A stretch of DNA of 64,000 nt. It comes from Enterobacteriaceae endosymbiont of Donacia bicoloricornis (GTDB taxonomy: Bacteria > Pseudomonadota > Gammaproteobacteria > Enterobacterales > Enterobacteriaceae). The DNA lies in contig NZ_CP046186.1 of the NCBI RefSeq assembly GCF_012567955.1, positions 12,612 to 76,611 of the forward strand, in the 5' to 3' direction. This document shows positions 9,227 to 18,616 of this stretch, piece by piece (position 1 is the stretch's first letter; the number at the start of each line of letters is the position of its first letter). The notes beneath the pieces were generated by a model, which was not told the origin of the DNA, ran no database searches, and worked only from the letters and a program-made list of their open reading frames with translations. A program made the translations under genes and the position numbers.

Positions 9227-10165
9227 TTAATCTGTAAAAATTGCATTTATAAAATCCTTTGCATTAAATAAATGTAAATCTGTAATTTTTTCTCCACAAC
9301 AAATATATCTTATTGGAATATGAAATTCATTTGCCAAAGAAAAAATAACACCACCTTTTGCTGTACCATCTATTTTAGTTATTGTAATACCTGTAACACC
9401 TATATTATCATGAAATGTTTTAAGTTGATTAATAGAATTTTGTCCAATATTTGAATCTAAAACTAACATTATTTCATTAATAACCATATTATTATTTTTT
9501 TTTATTACACGTACAATTTTTTTTAATTCTTCCATAAGAAAAAAATTATTATGTAATCTTCCTGATGTATCAGCAATTAAAATATCTATTTTATCTTTTT
9601 TAGCTTTAGAAATTGAATCAAAAATAATTGCTGAACTATCTTTTTTATTAGAATTATAAATAAACAAACTATTACTTTTTTTACTCCAAGAAAATAATTG
9701 TTCATGTGCACCTGCTCTAAAAGTGTCTCCAGAAGCTAAAAGCACAGATTTTTTTCTTTTATAAAAATAATATGCTAATTTACCTATTGTAGTTGTTTTA
9801 CCAACTCCATTAACACCTATTATTAATATAATAAATGGTTTATTATTAATAATTAAAGGTTTTTCTACTGGAAGTAAAATTTTTAACATTTCTTCTTTTA
9901 TGTATGTATATAATTGAGAAGAATCTTTTAATTTATTTAATTTTACATATTTTTTTGTTAAGTTAATAATTTTTTTTGTAGTGTATATTCCTACATCAGA
10001 AATAATTAATTTTTCTTGTAATTTATTAAATAATTCTTCATCAATAGTATTTCTTTTTTTAAAAAGATTAAAAATTTCTTTACTAATGTTTTTACTTGTT
10101 TTAATTAATTTATTTTTTAAATAATTAAAAAAACTCATTTTTTCTTTACTTTTTTTATTTATCAT
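9227..10165 (-). CDS. ftsY: Signal recognition particle receptor FtsY, NG domain only
   Basis: SRP receptor GTPase that docks ribosome-nascent-chain complexes at the inner membrane. The 312-residue protein has the N and G domains: P-loop GVNGVGKTT at about 117-125, ADTSGR at about 198-203 and TKIDGTAKGG near residue 263. E. coli FtsY has 497 aa, with a roughly 200-residue acidic membrane-binding A domain that is missing here and replaced by a short lysine-rich lead, FFNYLKNKLIKTSK. Another in-frame ATG is at codon 10. Divergent from rsmD, as in E. coli. Confidence 0.96.
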   Translation of the reverse strand: MINKKSKEKMSFFNYLKNKLIKTSKNISKEIFNLFKKRNTIDEELFNKLQEKLIISDVGIYTTKKIINLTKKYVKLNKLKDSSQLYTYIKEEMLKILLPVEKPLIINNKPFIILIIGVNGVGKTTTIGKLAYYFYKRKKSVLLASGDTFRAGAHEQLFSWSKKSNSLFIYNSNKKDSSAIIFDSISKAKKDKIDILIADTSGRLHNNFFLMEELKKIVRVIKKNNNMVINEIMLVLDSNIGQNSINQLKTFHDNIGVTGITITKIDGTAKGGVIFSLANEFHIPIRYICCGEKITDLHLFNAKDFINAIFTD

Positions 10166-10294
10166 TTTCTTACAAAAATCTTTAAATTATCTAGTAATAA
10201 AATACTTGATTTAATTAAAACTAATTATTATTTAAATAGTATAACAAAAATAATTTTAAAGTAATTATTATTAATAGTAATTTTAATATAAATT

Positions 10295-10879
10295 ATGAAA
10301 AAAAAAAAACATAATAACATTAATATTATATCTGGAAAATGGAAAGGTAAAAAAATAAAAGTTATAAACAATAAAATTTTAAAACCTACAATGTGTTTTA
10401 TTCGTGAAAATTTATTTAATTGGCTTATGAAAAATAATTTATATAAATTAAAATGTTTAGATTGTTATGCTGGTACTGGAATTTTGAGTTTTGAAGCACT
10501 TTCCAGAAATGCTTTGTTAGCTACTTTAATAGAAAATAATAAAAAAATATTTCAACAATTAAAACAAAATGTTTATTTATTAAAAATAAAAAACATTTTT
10601 TTAATTTATAATAATACTTTAAATTTTTTAGCACAAAAGTCAAATATTCAATATGATCTTGTTTTTGTAGATCCTCCATTTTGTAAAAAAAATATTTTAT
10701 TACAAAAAACTTGTATTTTATTAGAAAAAAATAATTGGTTAACAAATAACGCAAAAATATTTATTGAATATAAAAAAAAAAGTAATAAATTTTTTTTACC
10801 AAAAAATTGGATAAAATATAAAAAAAAAACATTTGGTATAGTCACATATCTTTTATATCAAAAAAAAATATATGCATAA
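10295..10879 (+). CDS. rsmD: 16S rRNA (guanine(966)-N2)-methyltransferase
   Basis: Methylates G966 of 16S rRNA using S-adenosylmethionine; 194 aa against 198 in E. coli. The SAM-binding motif DCYAGTG is at about 56-62 and the catalytic motif DPPF at 126-129. The start codon is followed immediately by an A12 tract encoding lysines. Located divergent from ftsY as in E. coli. The E. coli genes between rsmD and tusA (yhhL, yhhM, yhhN, zntA) are absent, leaving a 4 bp convergent junction with tusA. Confidence 0.93.
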   Translation: MKKKKHNNINIISGKWKGKKIKVINNKILKPTMCFIRENLFNWLMKNNLYKLKCLDCYAGTGILSFEALSRNALLATLIENNKKIFQQLKQNVYLLKIKNIFLIYNNTLNFLAQKSNIQYDLVFVDPPFCKKNILLQKTCILLEKNNWLTNNAKIFIEYKKKSNKFFLPKNWIKYKKKTFGIVTYLLYQKKIYA

Positions 10880-10883
10880 AAAA

Positions 10884-11135
10884 TTATAATTTTTTTATTA
10901 AAAAAAAATATTTATTATCATATATTTTTTTATCAATTATATTATAATTCATAAAATGACAAAAGTATTTTATATCTGTATTAACTAATAAATCATTTGT
11001 AATAATTAATAAAGTTTCATTTTTTTTTATTTGAAGTGTTTTTTTTTTAATCATCATAATAGTATTTGGACATTGTAATCCTTGTATATCTAAAATATGA
11101 TTTACGTTTTTATAAAAATTATTTTTTTTAATCAT
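10884..11135 (-). CDS. tusA: Sulfur carrier protein TusA
   Basis: Accepts persulfide sulfur from a cysteine desulfurase and relays it to tRNA 2-thiolation. 83 aa against 81 in E. coli. The family signature LDIQGLQCPNTIMMIKK contains the active-site Cys22-Pro23 pair. The C-terminal half is diverged and Asn/Lys-rich but full length. Convergent with rsmD with a 4 bp gap, retaining the E. coli neighbourhood in compressed form. The other Tus and Mnm genes are not in this window. Confidence 0.9.
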   Translation of the reverse strand: MIKKNNFYKNVNHILDIQGLQCPNTIMMIKKKTLQIKKNETLLIITNDLLVNTDIKYFCHFMNYNIIDKKIYDNKYFFLIKKL

Positions 11136-11250
11136 TTTAATATATTATAAATAATAAATTTGTATAAGTAATTTTATTATTATAATAAAAAATTTTTTAT
11201 TTATAAATTTTTATAAATAAATTTATATTTTAAATATATAAGGTAATATT

Positions 11251-12249
11251 ATGAATTTAGAAAAAAAAAAAAAAATGGTACTTGAAGATGCTATTCTTCA
11301 AATAGAGAACCAGTTTGGTAAAGGTTCTATTATGAGATTAGGCGATAATAGAACTATGGATATAGAAGCAATATCAACAGGATCTATATCTTTAGATATA
11401 GCTTTAGGTATTGGTGGACTTCCAATTGGAAGAATAGTAGAAATATATGGACCTGAATCTTCTGGTAAAACTACTTTAACATTACAAATCATTGCTGAAG
11501 CTCAAAAATTAAATAAAATTTGTGTTTTTATAGATGCTGAACATGCATTAGATCCCATATATGCTCAAAAATTAAATGTCGATATTAATAAATTATTATG
11601 TTCACAACCTGATACTGGAGAACAAGCATTAGAATTATGTGATTCATTAGCTAAATCAGGTGTAGTAGATGTTATTATAGTTGATTCAGTTGCAGCTTTA
11701 ACTCCAAAAGCAGAAATAGAAGGAGAAATAGGAGATTCACATATAGGATTAGCAGCAAGAATGATGAGCCAAGCTATGCGTAAATTAGCAAGTAATTTAA
11801 AACAATCAAATACACTTTTAATTTTTATTAATCAAATTCGTATGAAAATTGGAATTTTATTTGGAAATCCAGAAGTAACAACTGGAGGTAATGCTTTAAA
11901 ATTTTATGCTTCTGTAAGATTAGATATTAGAAAAATTGGTAATATAAAAAATGGAGATGAAATAATAGGTAATGAAACTAGAGTTAAAGTAGTAAAAAAT
12001 AAGGTTGCAGTACCTTTTAAACAAGCTGAATTCCAAATTATTTATGGACAAGGTATTAATATCTATGGAGAATTATTAGATTTAGGAGTTAAAGAAAAAA
12101 TAATTGAAAAATGTGGATCATGGTATAGTTATAATAATGAAAAAATTGGACAAGGGAAAATAAATGCTATAAATTTCTTAAAAAAAAACAAAAAACAATC
12201 TCTAGAAATAGAAAAAAAAATACGAAAATTTTTTTTTAAAAAGAAATAA
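11251..12249 (+). CDS. recA: Recombinase RecA without the acidic C-terminal tail
   Basis: DNA strand-exchange ATPase for homologous recombination. 332 aa against 353 in E. coli. Walker [10 protein letters not shown] (67-75), the L2 loop region [14 protein letters not shown] and the core are highly conserved. The protein aligns to E. coli up to the EIEKKVREL region and then stops with a basic FFFKKK, so the roughly 20-residue acidic autoregulatory tail is gone. Codons 4-9 contain an A15 homopolymer. AAGG ribosome-binding site. No SOS (LexA) box is visible upstream. recX, which follows recA in E. coli, is absent; alaS comes next. Confidence 0.97.
   Translation: MNLEKKKKMVLEDAILQIENQFGKGSIMRLGDNRTMDIEAISTGSISLDIALGIGGLPIGRIVEIYGPESSGKTTLTLQIIAEAQKLNKICVFIDAEHALDPIYAQKLNVDINKLLCSQPDTGEQALELCDSLAKSGVVDVIIVDSVAALTPKAEIEGEIGDSHIGLAARMMSQAMRKLASNLKQSNTLLIFINQIRMKIGILFGNPEVTTGGNALKFYASVRLDIRKIGNIKNGDEIIGNETRVKVVKNKVAVPFKQAEFQIIYGQGINIYGELLDLGVKEKIIEKCGSWYSYNNEKIGQGKINAINFLKKNKKQSLEIEKKIRKFFFKKK
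11261..11275 (+). repeat. A15 homopolymer inside the start of recA
   Basis: Fifteen consecutive A residues spanning codons 4-9 of recA (Glu-Lys-Lys-Lys-Lys-Met). It is the longest homopolymer I noticed in the window, in frame in the genome, and a likely site of polymerase slippage. Confidence 0.9.
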
Positions 12250-12317
12250 TATAGATATTATATTTTTTATAAAAAATTTATATACTTTTCAAAAAATAAT
12301 TAAGGATAATTTATAGT

Positions 12318-14957
12318 ATGGAAAATAAAATAGAAAAAGTTCGTGAAATGTTTTTAGATTTTTTTTATAAAAAAAAACATAAAATAATAAAAGGAAGTTC
12401 ATTAATACCTAAAAATGATACATCATTATTATTTACAAATGCAGGTATGAATCAGTTTAAAGAATATTTTTTAGGATATAAAAAATCTCCTTATCCAAGA
12501 ATTACTACAATTCAAAAATGTATAAGAGTAGGAGGTAAACATAATGATTTAGAAAACGTTGGTTTTACAAATAGACATCATACATTTTTTGAAATGTTAG
12601 GTAATTTTAGTTTCGGAGATTATTTTAAAAAAGAAGCAATTTTTTATGCATGGGAATTATTAACTAGTTCTAAATGGTTTAATTTAGAAAAAAAAAAAAT
12701 ATACATTACTGTATATTATACAGATATAGAAACATATAATATTTGGTATAAAAATATTGGTATTCCAAGAAAAAATATTTTATTAATTAAAGATAAAAAT
12801 AACAAAATTTATCATTCTGATAATTTTTGGCAAATGTCTGAAACAGGTCCATGTGGACCATCCACAGAAATTTTTTATGATTTAGGACATAATTTAAAAG
12901 ATAATATTAAAAATAATACATATAATCGTTTTATTGAAATATGGAATATTGTTTTTATTCAATTTAATAAAAATTTAAAAGAAGAATTAATACCTTTACC
13001 AATAAAATCAGTTGATACAGGAATGGGGTTAGAACGTATTAGTAGTATTTTAGAAGGGGTTAATTCAAATTATAAATTATATTTTTTCCAAAAAATTATT
13101 AAAAATATAAATAATTTTGTTAAAATTAAAAACTTAAAAAATAATTCATTAAAAGTTATAGCTGATCATATTAGATCATCTATTTATTTAATATCAGAAG
13201 GTATTCTACCTAATAATGAAAAAAGAGGATATATTTTAAGGAAAATTCTTAGAAGAGCTATTAATCATGGTAGAATTTTAGGGGTAAAAAAACCTTTTTT
13301 ATATAAATTAGTTAAAATATATATTAAATACATTAATAATACAGAAAAAATTTTTTTATATAAAAAATATGATTATATTACTAATATAATTAAGAATGAA
13401 GAAGAAAATTTTAATAAAATTATTAATTCAGGAATTCTTTTGTTAGAAAAAGAAATTAAAAAATCAAATAAAAATTTTTTATCAGGGAAACAAATGTTTT
13501 ATTTATATGATACTTTTGGATTATCTCCTGATTTAATACAAGATATATGTATAAATAAAAAAATTAATTTTGATAAAAAAGAATTTATAAAATATATGGA
13601 TATTCAACGACAAAAATCCAGAAAAAATATTTTTTTTGAAAAAAAAATTAATTTATATTATGAAAACAGAGTATCGAAATTTGATGGATATAGTAATTTC
13701 ACTATTTATAGTAAAATACTAGATATATATTTTAATGAAAAATTAACAAACAAAATAAATGAGGGAGAATCTGGAGAAATTATATTAAATATTACTTCTT
13801 TTTATGGAGAATCTGGAGGACAACTAGGTGATATAGGATATTTAGAAAAAGACAAAAAAAATATTTTTCAGGTTTACAATACTAAAATACATGGTAATCT
13901 AATTATTCATATTGGTAAAATGATTTTAGGATCATTAAAAATAGATGATTATATATTTTCTAGAATAGACATCACAAATCGTTTAATGATTAGTAGAAAT
14001 CATTCTGCAACACATTTATTACATTCTATTTTACGTCAAAAATTTGGTAATGGTATAGAGCAAAAAGGATCTTTAATTACTAATCAATATCTAAGATTTG
14101 ATTTTTCATATAATTATTCTTTAGAATTAGAAGACATTTTTGATATTGAAAAAAAAATTAATAATTATATATTTAAAAATATACCTATAAAAATATATTT
14201 AAAAAAAAAAAAAGAATTACAAAATAATAAAAATATTATTAAATTATTTAATAATAAATATGGTAAAATAGTAAGAATTGTAGATATTCAAAATATTTCA
14301 CAAGAATTATGTAGCGGAACTCATATTTTAAGTACTCAAGAAATTGGTTTTTTCATAATTACAAAATTTTTAAGTATTGCAAATGGAATAAAACGTATAC
14401 ATGCAATTACTCATAATTTAGCTTTAGATTATGTTCAAAAACAAAATAAAAATATAAAAATTATTTCTAATATATTTAGAATAGATGAAAAAAATTTAAT
14501 AAAAAATATTTTATTAGATAAAAAAAAAATTAATATTTTAAAAAATAATATCCAAGAATTGGAACAATATATATCTTTAAAAGAAGAAAAAAATTTAATA
14601 AAAAATATTATTTTAATAAATAATATTAACTTAATAATAAGTAAAATATATAATTTTAATCCTAAATTATTTAATTATATTATAAAAAAATTATTAAAAA
14701 AATTTAAAAAAACAATAATATTTTTATCTACAAAATGGGAAAAAAAAATATTTTTTATTATAAAAATTACAACAAATATTAATAAAAAAATAAATGCTAA
14801 AGAAATTATTCAAAAAATTTTAGATAAAAATAGTTGTAAAGTAAATGGATGTGCTAATATAGCACAAGGAAATATTAATCTTAATAAAGATGAATATTAT
14901 TTTTTCTTATCTAAAATAAGATTATTTATTTTAAATAAAATAAATAAATTAGATTAA
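12318..14957 (+). CDS. alaS: Alanyl-tRNA synthetase
   Basis: Class II synthetase charging tRNA-Ala and editing Ser/Gly mischarging. 879 aa against 876 in E. coli. The N-terminal catalytic core is conserved (TNAGMNQFKEYFLG, FTNRHHTFFEMLGNFSFGDYFK). The editing domain has its four metal ligands His562 and His566 (HSATH) and Cys665 and His669 (CSGTH). The C-Ala domain is degenerate: the usual GGGRPDMAQ-like segment reads NGCANIAQG. Follows recA by 68 bp where recX has been lost, and precedes csrA as in E. coli. An AAGGA ribosome-binding site lies slightly far from the ATG. Confidence 0.97.
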   Translation: MENKIEKVREMFLDFFYKKKHKIIKGSSLIPKNDTSLLFTNAGMNQFKEYFLGYKKSPYPRITTIQKCIRVGGKHNDLENVGFTNRHHTFFEMLGNFSFGDYFKKEAIFYAWELLTSSKWFNLEKKKIYITVYYTDIETYNIWYKNIGIPRKNILLIKDKNNKIYHSDNFWQMSETGPCGPSTEIFYDLGHNLKDNIKNNTYNRFIEIWNIVFIQFNKNLKEELIPLPIKSVDTGMGLERISSILEGVNSNYKLYFFQKIIKNINNFVKIKNLKNNSLKVIADHIRSSIYLISEGILPNNEKRGYILRKILRRAINHGRILGVKKPFLYKLVKIYIKYINNTEKIFLYKKYDYITNIIKNEEENFNKIINSGILLLEKEIKKSNKNFLSGKQMFYLYDTFGLSPDLIQDICINKKINFDKKEFIKYMDIQRQKSRKNIFFEKKINLYYENRVSKFDGYSNFTIYSKILDIYFNEKLTNKINEGESGEIILNITSFYGESGGQLGDIGYLEKDKKNIFQVYNTKIHGNLIIHIGKMILGSLKIDDYIFSRIDITNRLMISRNHSATHLLHSILRQKFGNGIEQKGSLITNQYLRFDFSYNYSLELEDIFDIEKKINNYIFKNIPIKIYLKKKKELQNNKNIIKLFNNKYGKIVRIVDIQNISQELCSGTHILSTQEIGFFIITKFLSIANGIKRIHAITHNLALDYVQKQNKNIKIISNIFRIDEKNLIKNILLDKKKINILKNNIQELEQYISLKEEKNLIKNIILINNINLIISKIYNFNPKLFNYIIKKLLKKFKKTIIFLSTKWEKKIFFIIKITTNINKKINAKEIIQKILDKNSCKVNGCANIAQGNINLNKDEYYFFLSKIRLFILNKINKLD

Positions 14958-15071
14958 TTTAAATTAATTTAGTGATTTTTATTTAATATTTTTAAATAAA
15001 ATTTAAAATTATTTTAAAATAAATACATAAATAATAGATATTTTATATTTTATTATTTTAAGGAGAAAAGG

Positions 15072-15263
15072 ATGCTTATTCTTACTCGCCGAGTAGGCGA
15101 AACACTTATGATAGGTGATGAAGTTATGGTAACAGTTTTAGGAATAAAAGGGAATCAAGTTCGAATAGGTGTTAATGCTCCTAGAGAGATTGCTGTTCAT
15201 CGTGAAGAAATATATCAACGTATACAAGCTGAAAAAAATCAAAAAATAAATTCGTTAAAATAA
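15072..15263 (+). CDS. csrA: Carbon storage regulator CsrA
   Basis: RNA-binding translational regulator recognising GGA motifs. 63 aa against 61 in E. coli, with the N-terminal [16 protein letters not shown] and the RNA-contact region [10 protein letters not shown] almost unchanged. Base composition is less AT-biased than in neighbouring genes, indicating strong purifying selection. A strong AAGGAG ribosome-binding site precedes the ATG. The order alaS-csrA-tRNA-Ser-tRNA-Arg is that of E. coli. No CsrB/CsrC-like RNA was recognised in the window. Confidence 0.97.
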   Translation: MLILTRRVGETLMIGDEVMVTVLGIKGNQVRIGVNAPREIAVHREEIYQRIQAEKNQKINSLK

Positions 15264-15298
15264 TTTTATTTTTTTATAAAAAACAAAAAATAATTAAT

Positions 15299-15326
15299 TT
15301 GACAAAGTTTTTATAAAAGATATAAT
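15299..15326 (+). promoter_or_regulatory. Consensus sigma-70 promoter for tRNA-Ser/tRNA-Arg
   Basis: Perfect -35 TTGACA (15299-15304) and perfect -10 TATAAT (15321-15326) separated by 16 bp, with a predicted start about 15 nt before the tRNA-Ser 5' end. This is the clearest promoter in the window. Confidence 0.88.
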
Positions 15327-15347
15327 ACTATACTGATTAATGTAATT

Positions 15348-15434
15348 GGTGAGATGGCCGAGTGGTTTAAGGCGCACCCCTGCTAAGGGTGTATGTAGTT
15401 TTCTGCATCGAGGGTTCGAATCTCTCTCTCACCG
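15348..15434 (+). tRNA. serV: tRNA-Ser (anticodon GCT)
   Basis: An 87-nt class II tRNA with a long variable arm. Acceptor GGTGAGA pairs with TCTCACC, discriminator G, anticodon GCT at 15382-15384, decoding AGC/AGU. No CCA is encoded (the sequence continues aaaata). First gene of a two-tRNA transcript downstream of csrA, as serV is in E. coli. Confidence 0.97.
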
Positions 15435-15449
15435 AAAATATTAAAGCAA

Positions 15450-15522
15450 GCATCCGTAACTCAGGGGATAGAGTACTCGGCTACGAACCGAGTGGTCGGG
15501 GGTTCAAATCCTCCCGGATGCA
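15450..15522 (+). tRNA. argV: tRNA-Arg (anticodon ACG)
   Basis: Acceptor GCATCCG/CGGATGC, anticodon ACG at 15483-15485, T loop TTCAAAT, 73 nt with a D loop one nt shorter than in E. coli argV. A34 must be deaminated to inosine to read CGC/CGA; the deaminase gene tadA is in this window. No encoded CCA. The E. coli locus has four copies (argVYZQ); one remains. Confidence 0.97.
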
Positions 15523-15621
15523 AATAAAAAACGATTTTTTTAATGATTATTTTTTATTTTTAGATTTTTGAAAAGTTATATTTAATTTAGCTTTTAAGTT
15601 AGTTAATTAACATTTAATTTT

Positions 15622-16446
15622 TTAAAATTCACGTAAAATATTATTAATTGCTGTCTTACTTAAAGTTTTTTTATCTACTTTTTTAACTATTATTACACAA
15701 TATAAGTTATATTTACCATCTTTTGATGGTAAAGTTCCTGGAACTACAACAGAATAACTAGGGATTATACCATAATTAATTGAACCAGTCTCTCTATCAT
15801 AAATTTTAGTACTTTGTCCTATATATACTCCCATTGAAATTACAGATCCTTTTTTTACAATTACTCCTTCTACTATTTCTGATCTTGCACCTATAAAACA
15901 ATTATCTTCAATGATAGTTGGACTAGATTGAATAGGTTCTAAAACTCCCCCGATACCAACACCTCCTGAAATATGAACATTATCTCCTATTTGAGCACAA
16001 GAACCTATTGTAGACCAAGTATCTATCATAGTATTTTTTCCAATAAAAGCTCCTATATTAACAAAAGAAGGCATTAATATTACTTTATCAGAAATAAAAG
16101 ATCCAAATCTCACAATAGTAGGAGGAACTACACGGCATCCTATTTTTTTAAATTTTTTTTTTTTAAAATTACTATTAAATTTTAAAGGTATTTTATCATA
16201 AAAATTATTATATGTTCCTTTTAATAAAAAATTTTTATTAATTTTAAAGTATAATAATATTGCTTTTTTAATCCATTCATAAACTACCCAATTTCCCTTA
16301 ATATTTTTAGATACTCGAATTATACCATTATCTAAAAAACTAATGACTTTGTTAATATTATTAATAACTTTCTTATCTTTTAATAAATTATTATTATTTT
16401 TATATTCTGAAAAATAATTTTCTATAATATCTCTAAAATATTTCAT
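15622..16446 (-). CDS. dapD: 2,3,4,5-tetrahydropyridine-2,6-dicarboxylate N-succinyltransferase
   Basis: Succinylates tetrahydrodipicolinate on the way to meso-diaminopimelate and lysine. 274 aa, the same length as in E. coli. The C-terminal half is a left-handed beta-helix of hexapeptide repeats (for example [24 protein letters not shown]), typical of this acyltransferase family. It belongs with dapA and dapB elsewhere in the window; the later steps (dapC function, dapE, dapF, lysA) are not seen here. A single gene about 100 bp downstream of ligA on the same strand. Confidence 0.96.
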   Translation of the reverse strand: MKYFRDIIENYFSEYKNNNNLLKDKKVINNINKVISFLDNGIIRVSKNIKGNWVVYEWIKKAILLYFKINKNFLLKGTYNNFYDKIPLKFNSNFKKKKFKKIGCRVVPPTIVRFGSFISDKVILMPSFVNIGAFIGKNTMIDTWSTIGSCAQIGDNVHISGGVGIGGVLEPIQSSPTIIEDNCFIGARSEIVEGVIVKKGSVISMGVYIGQSTKIYDRETGSINYGIIPSYSVVVPGTLPSKDGKYNLYCVIIVKKVDKKTLSKTAINNILREF

Positions 16447-16543
16447 ATTATTTTATTATTAAAATTTTTCAATTAAATATCAATTAATATTGATAACCAT
16501 ATCATTTATTTTATAAATTAACAAATTTTAATAATTTAAAAAA

Positions 16544-18616
16544 CTATTTATATTTTTGAAATAAAGAAAAAACTTTATTTTCATTTATGATTTTAATATT
16601 TAGTTTATTTGCTTTTAATAATTTAGAACTTGGGTTAGTACCTAAAATTAATAAATCTGTTTTTTTACTAATCTGAGTATGTATTACAGCTCCTAATATT
16701 TTTAATTTTTTTACAAGATTATATCTTGTTATAAACATAAATTTTCCAGTAATAGTTATTTTTTTTTGATAAAAATAATTTTTTTTTGAGATTTTTATAG
16801 GATAAATAATTTTAATTTTTTTTAATAAATTTTTAATAATATTAATATTATCTTTTTTACTAATAAAATTAAATATACTTAATGAAGTTTTTTTACCTAT
16901 ATTTTTAATACTACATAATTCAATTAAATTAGTATTTAAAAAATTTTCTAATGTTTTAAAAAATAATGATATATAATAACAACTTATTGTTCCCATTTCT
17001 GGAATTCCTAAAGAAAATAAAAACTTATTAAAAGTAATTGTTTTCTTATTTTTTAAAGATTGTAAAATTTTATTAATAAATTTATTACCTAAATTATCTA
17101 TTTTTGATAAAATATGATTATTTAGATTTAATAAATCTACAGTATTTTTTACTAAATTTTTATCAACTAATTTATTAATTAATTTTTCTCCTAAATAATA
17201 GATATTAAAAGCATCTCTTGAAACAAAATGTTTTAAATATGCCTTTAATTGATCTTTACAAAATAATCCTGATTTACAATATAAAATATTATTTGTTGTC
17301 TTTTTAAGAATAGAATTACAACTAGGACATAATGTAGGTATTAATATATTAGTTTTTCTTTTTAAAAATTTTTTATTAATTACTACATTAGTAATTTTTG
17401 GAATTACATCCCCACATCTTTGTATAATTATATGATCTCCAATTTTTAAATTTAATCTTATTATTTCATTAATATTATATAATGTTGCAAAATTAATATT
17501 TACTCCATTAATATTTACTGTATTAAAATATGCAATTGGAGTAATAACTCCTGTACGTCCAATTTGAAAAATTATTTTTTTCAATAATGTTAATTTTTCT
17601 TGTGAAGGAAATTTATATGCCATTGCCCATTTAGGAGCATGGTTAGTATATCCTAAAATATTTTGTTTTTTTACATCATTAATTTTAATAACAATTCCAT
17701 CAATATTATAAGGTAATAAATTCCTGTTTTTTTTAAAATATTTATAAAAATTAATAATTTTATAATAAGAAGAATAAATTCTTGTATATTTAGATATTGG
17801 AATCCCAAAATATTCTAATTTTAGTAATATTTCTTGTTGATTAGAAAATTTAATTTGATCTATAAAACCAATACCATAACTATAAAAATTAAGTAAATTA
17901 AAAATTTTTTTATCAACATTCTTATTCATTTTTAAAATCCCATATGCGGTATTTCTTGTATTACTAAATAATTTATATTTATCAAATCTCTGTTGATTTA
18001 ATTTTTTAAAGTTTTTTTTTGTTATAAATATTTCGCCTCTTACTTCTAAGTTTTTAGGAAAATTTTTACCTTTTAAAGTATGAGGAATACTTTTAATTTT
18101 TAAAATATTTTTTATAATATTTTCTCCAATAATACCATCTCCTCTTGTAGCTGCACTTATTAAAATACCATTTTTATATAATAAATTAATTGCTATACCA
18201 TCAAACTTTAATTCACAACAAAAATTTAATTTTTTTATTATTTTATTAATAGGAAATAAAAATTTTTTAAATAAATCTTGTTCATTAAACACATTATTTA
18301 ATGATAACATTGGTATTTTATGATATATTTTTTTTAAAAATGTTAATGATTTATATCTAGCTCCTACTAATTTAGTCGAAGAATATTTATTTTTTAAATA
18401 AGGATACAAATTTTCTAATTTCTTTAATTTAAAAATTAATTTATCATATTGATAATCCAAAATATTAGAATTATTTAATACATGATATTTATAATTGTAA
18501 TTTAGAATTTCTCTACGTAGATTTATTATTTTATTTTTAAAATAAAAAAGTTTATAAATTTTATATAAAATATCTAATAATTTTATTATATAAAATTTTA
18601 AATTTTTTTTTTCCAT
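16544..18616 (-). CDS. ligA: NAD-dependent DNA ligase
   Basis: Seals nicks in replication and repair. 690 aa against 671 in E. coli. The adenylated lysine is Lys137 in ELKFDG. An OB domain, a four-cysteine zinc finger (CPSC, then two further cysteines in YCKSGLFCKD), helix-hairpin-helix repeats and a C-terminal BRCT domain with KKTDLLILGTNPSSK follow in order. There is an N-terminal extension of about 20 residues rich in Ile/Lys; the ATG used is the only one before the conserved region. The start overlaps the end of cysS by 19 bp, so the two are probably cotranscribed. They are not neighbours in E. coli. Confidence 0.95.
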   Translation of the reverse strand: MEKKNLKFYIIKLLDILYKIYKLFYFKNKIINLRREILNYNYKYHVLNNSNILDYQYDKLIFKLKKLENLYPYLKNKYSSTKLVGARYKSLTFLKKIYHKIPMLSLNNVFNEQDLFKKFLFPINKIIKKLNFCCELKFDGIAINLLYKNGILISAATRGDGIIGENIIKNILKIKSIPHTLKGKNFPKNLEVRGEIFITKKNFKKLNQQRFDKYKLFSNTRNTAYGILKMNKNVDKKIFNLLNFYSYGIGFIDQIKFSNQQEILLKLEYFGIPISKYTRIYSSYYKIINFYKYFKKNRNLLPYNIDGIVIKINDVKKQNILGYTNHAPKWAMAYKFPSQEKLTLLKKIIFQIGRTGVITPIAYFNTVNINGVNINFATLYNINEIIRLNLKIGDHIIIQRCGDVIPKITNVVINKKFLKRKTNILIPTLCPSCNSILKKTTNNILYCKSGLFCKDQLKAYLKHFVSRDAFNIYYLGEKLINKLVDKNLVKNTVDLLNLNNHILSKIDNLGNKFINKILQSLKNKKTITFNKFLFSLGIPEMGTISCYYISLFFKTLENFLNTNLIELCSIKNIGKKTSLSIFNFISKKDNINIIKNLLKKIKIIYPIKISKKNYFYQKKITITGKFMFITRYNLVKKLKILGAVIHTQISKKTDLLILGTNPSSKLLKANKLNIKIINENKVFSLFQKYK

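Noticed and set aside
16544..18616. ligA/cysS overlap as a gene fusion
   Set aside because: The frames differ, each has its own start and stop, and the overlap is only 19 bp.
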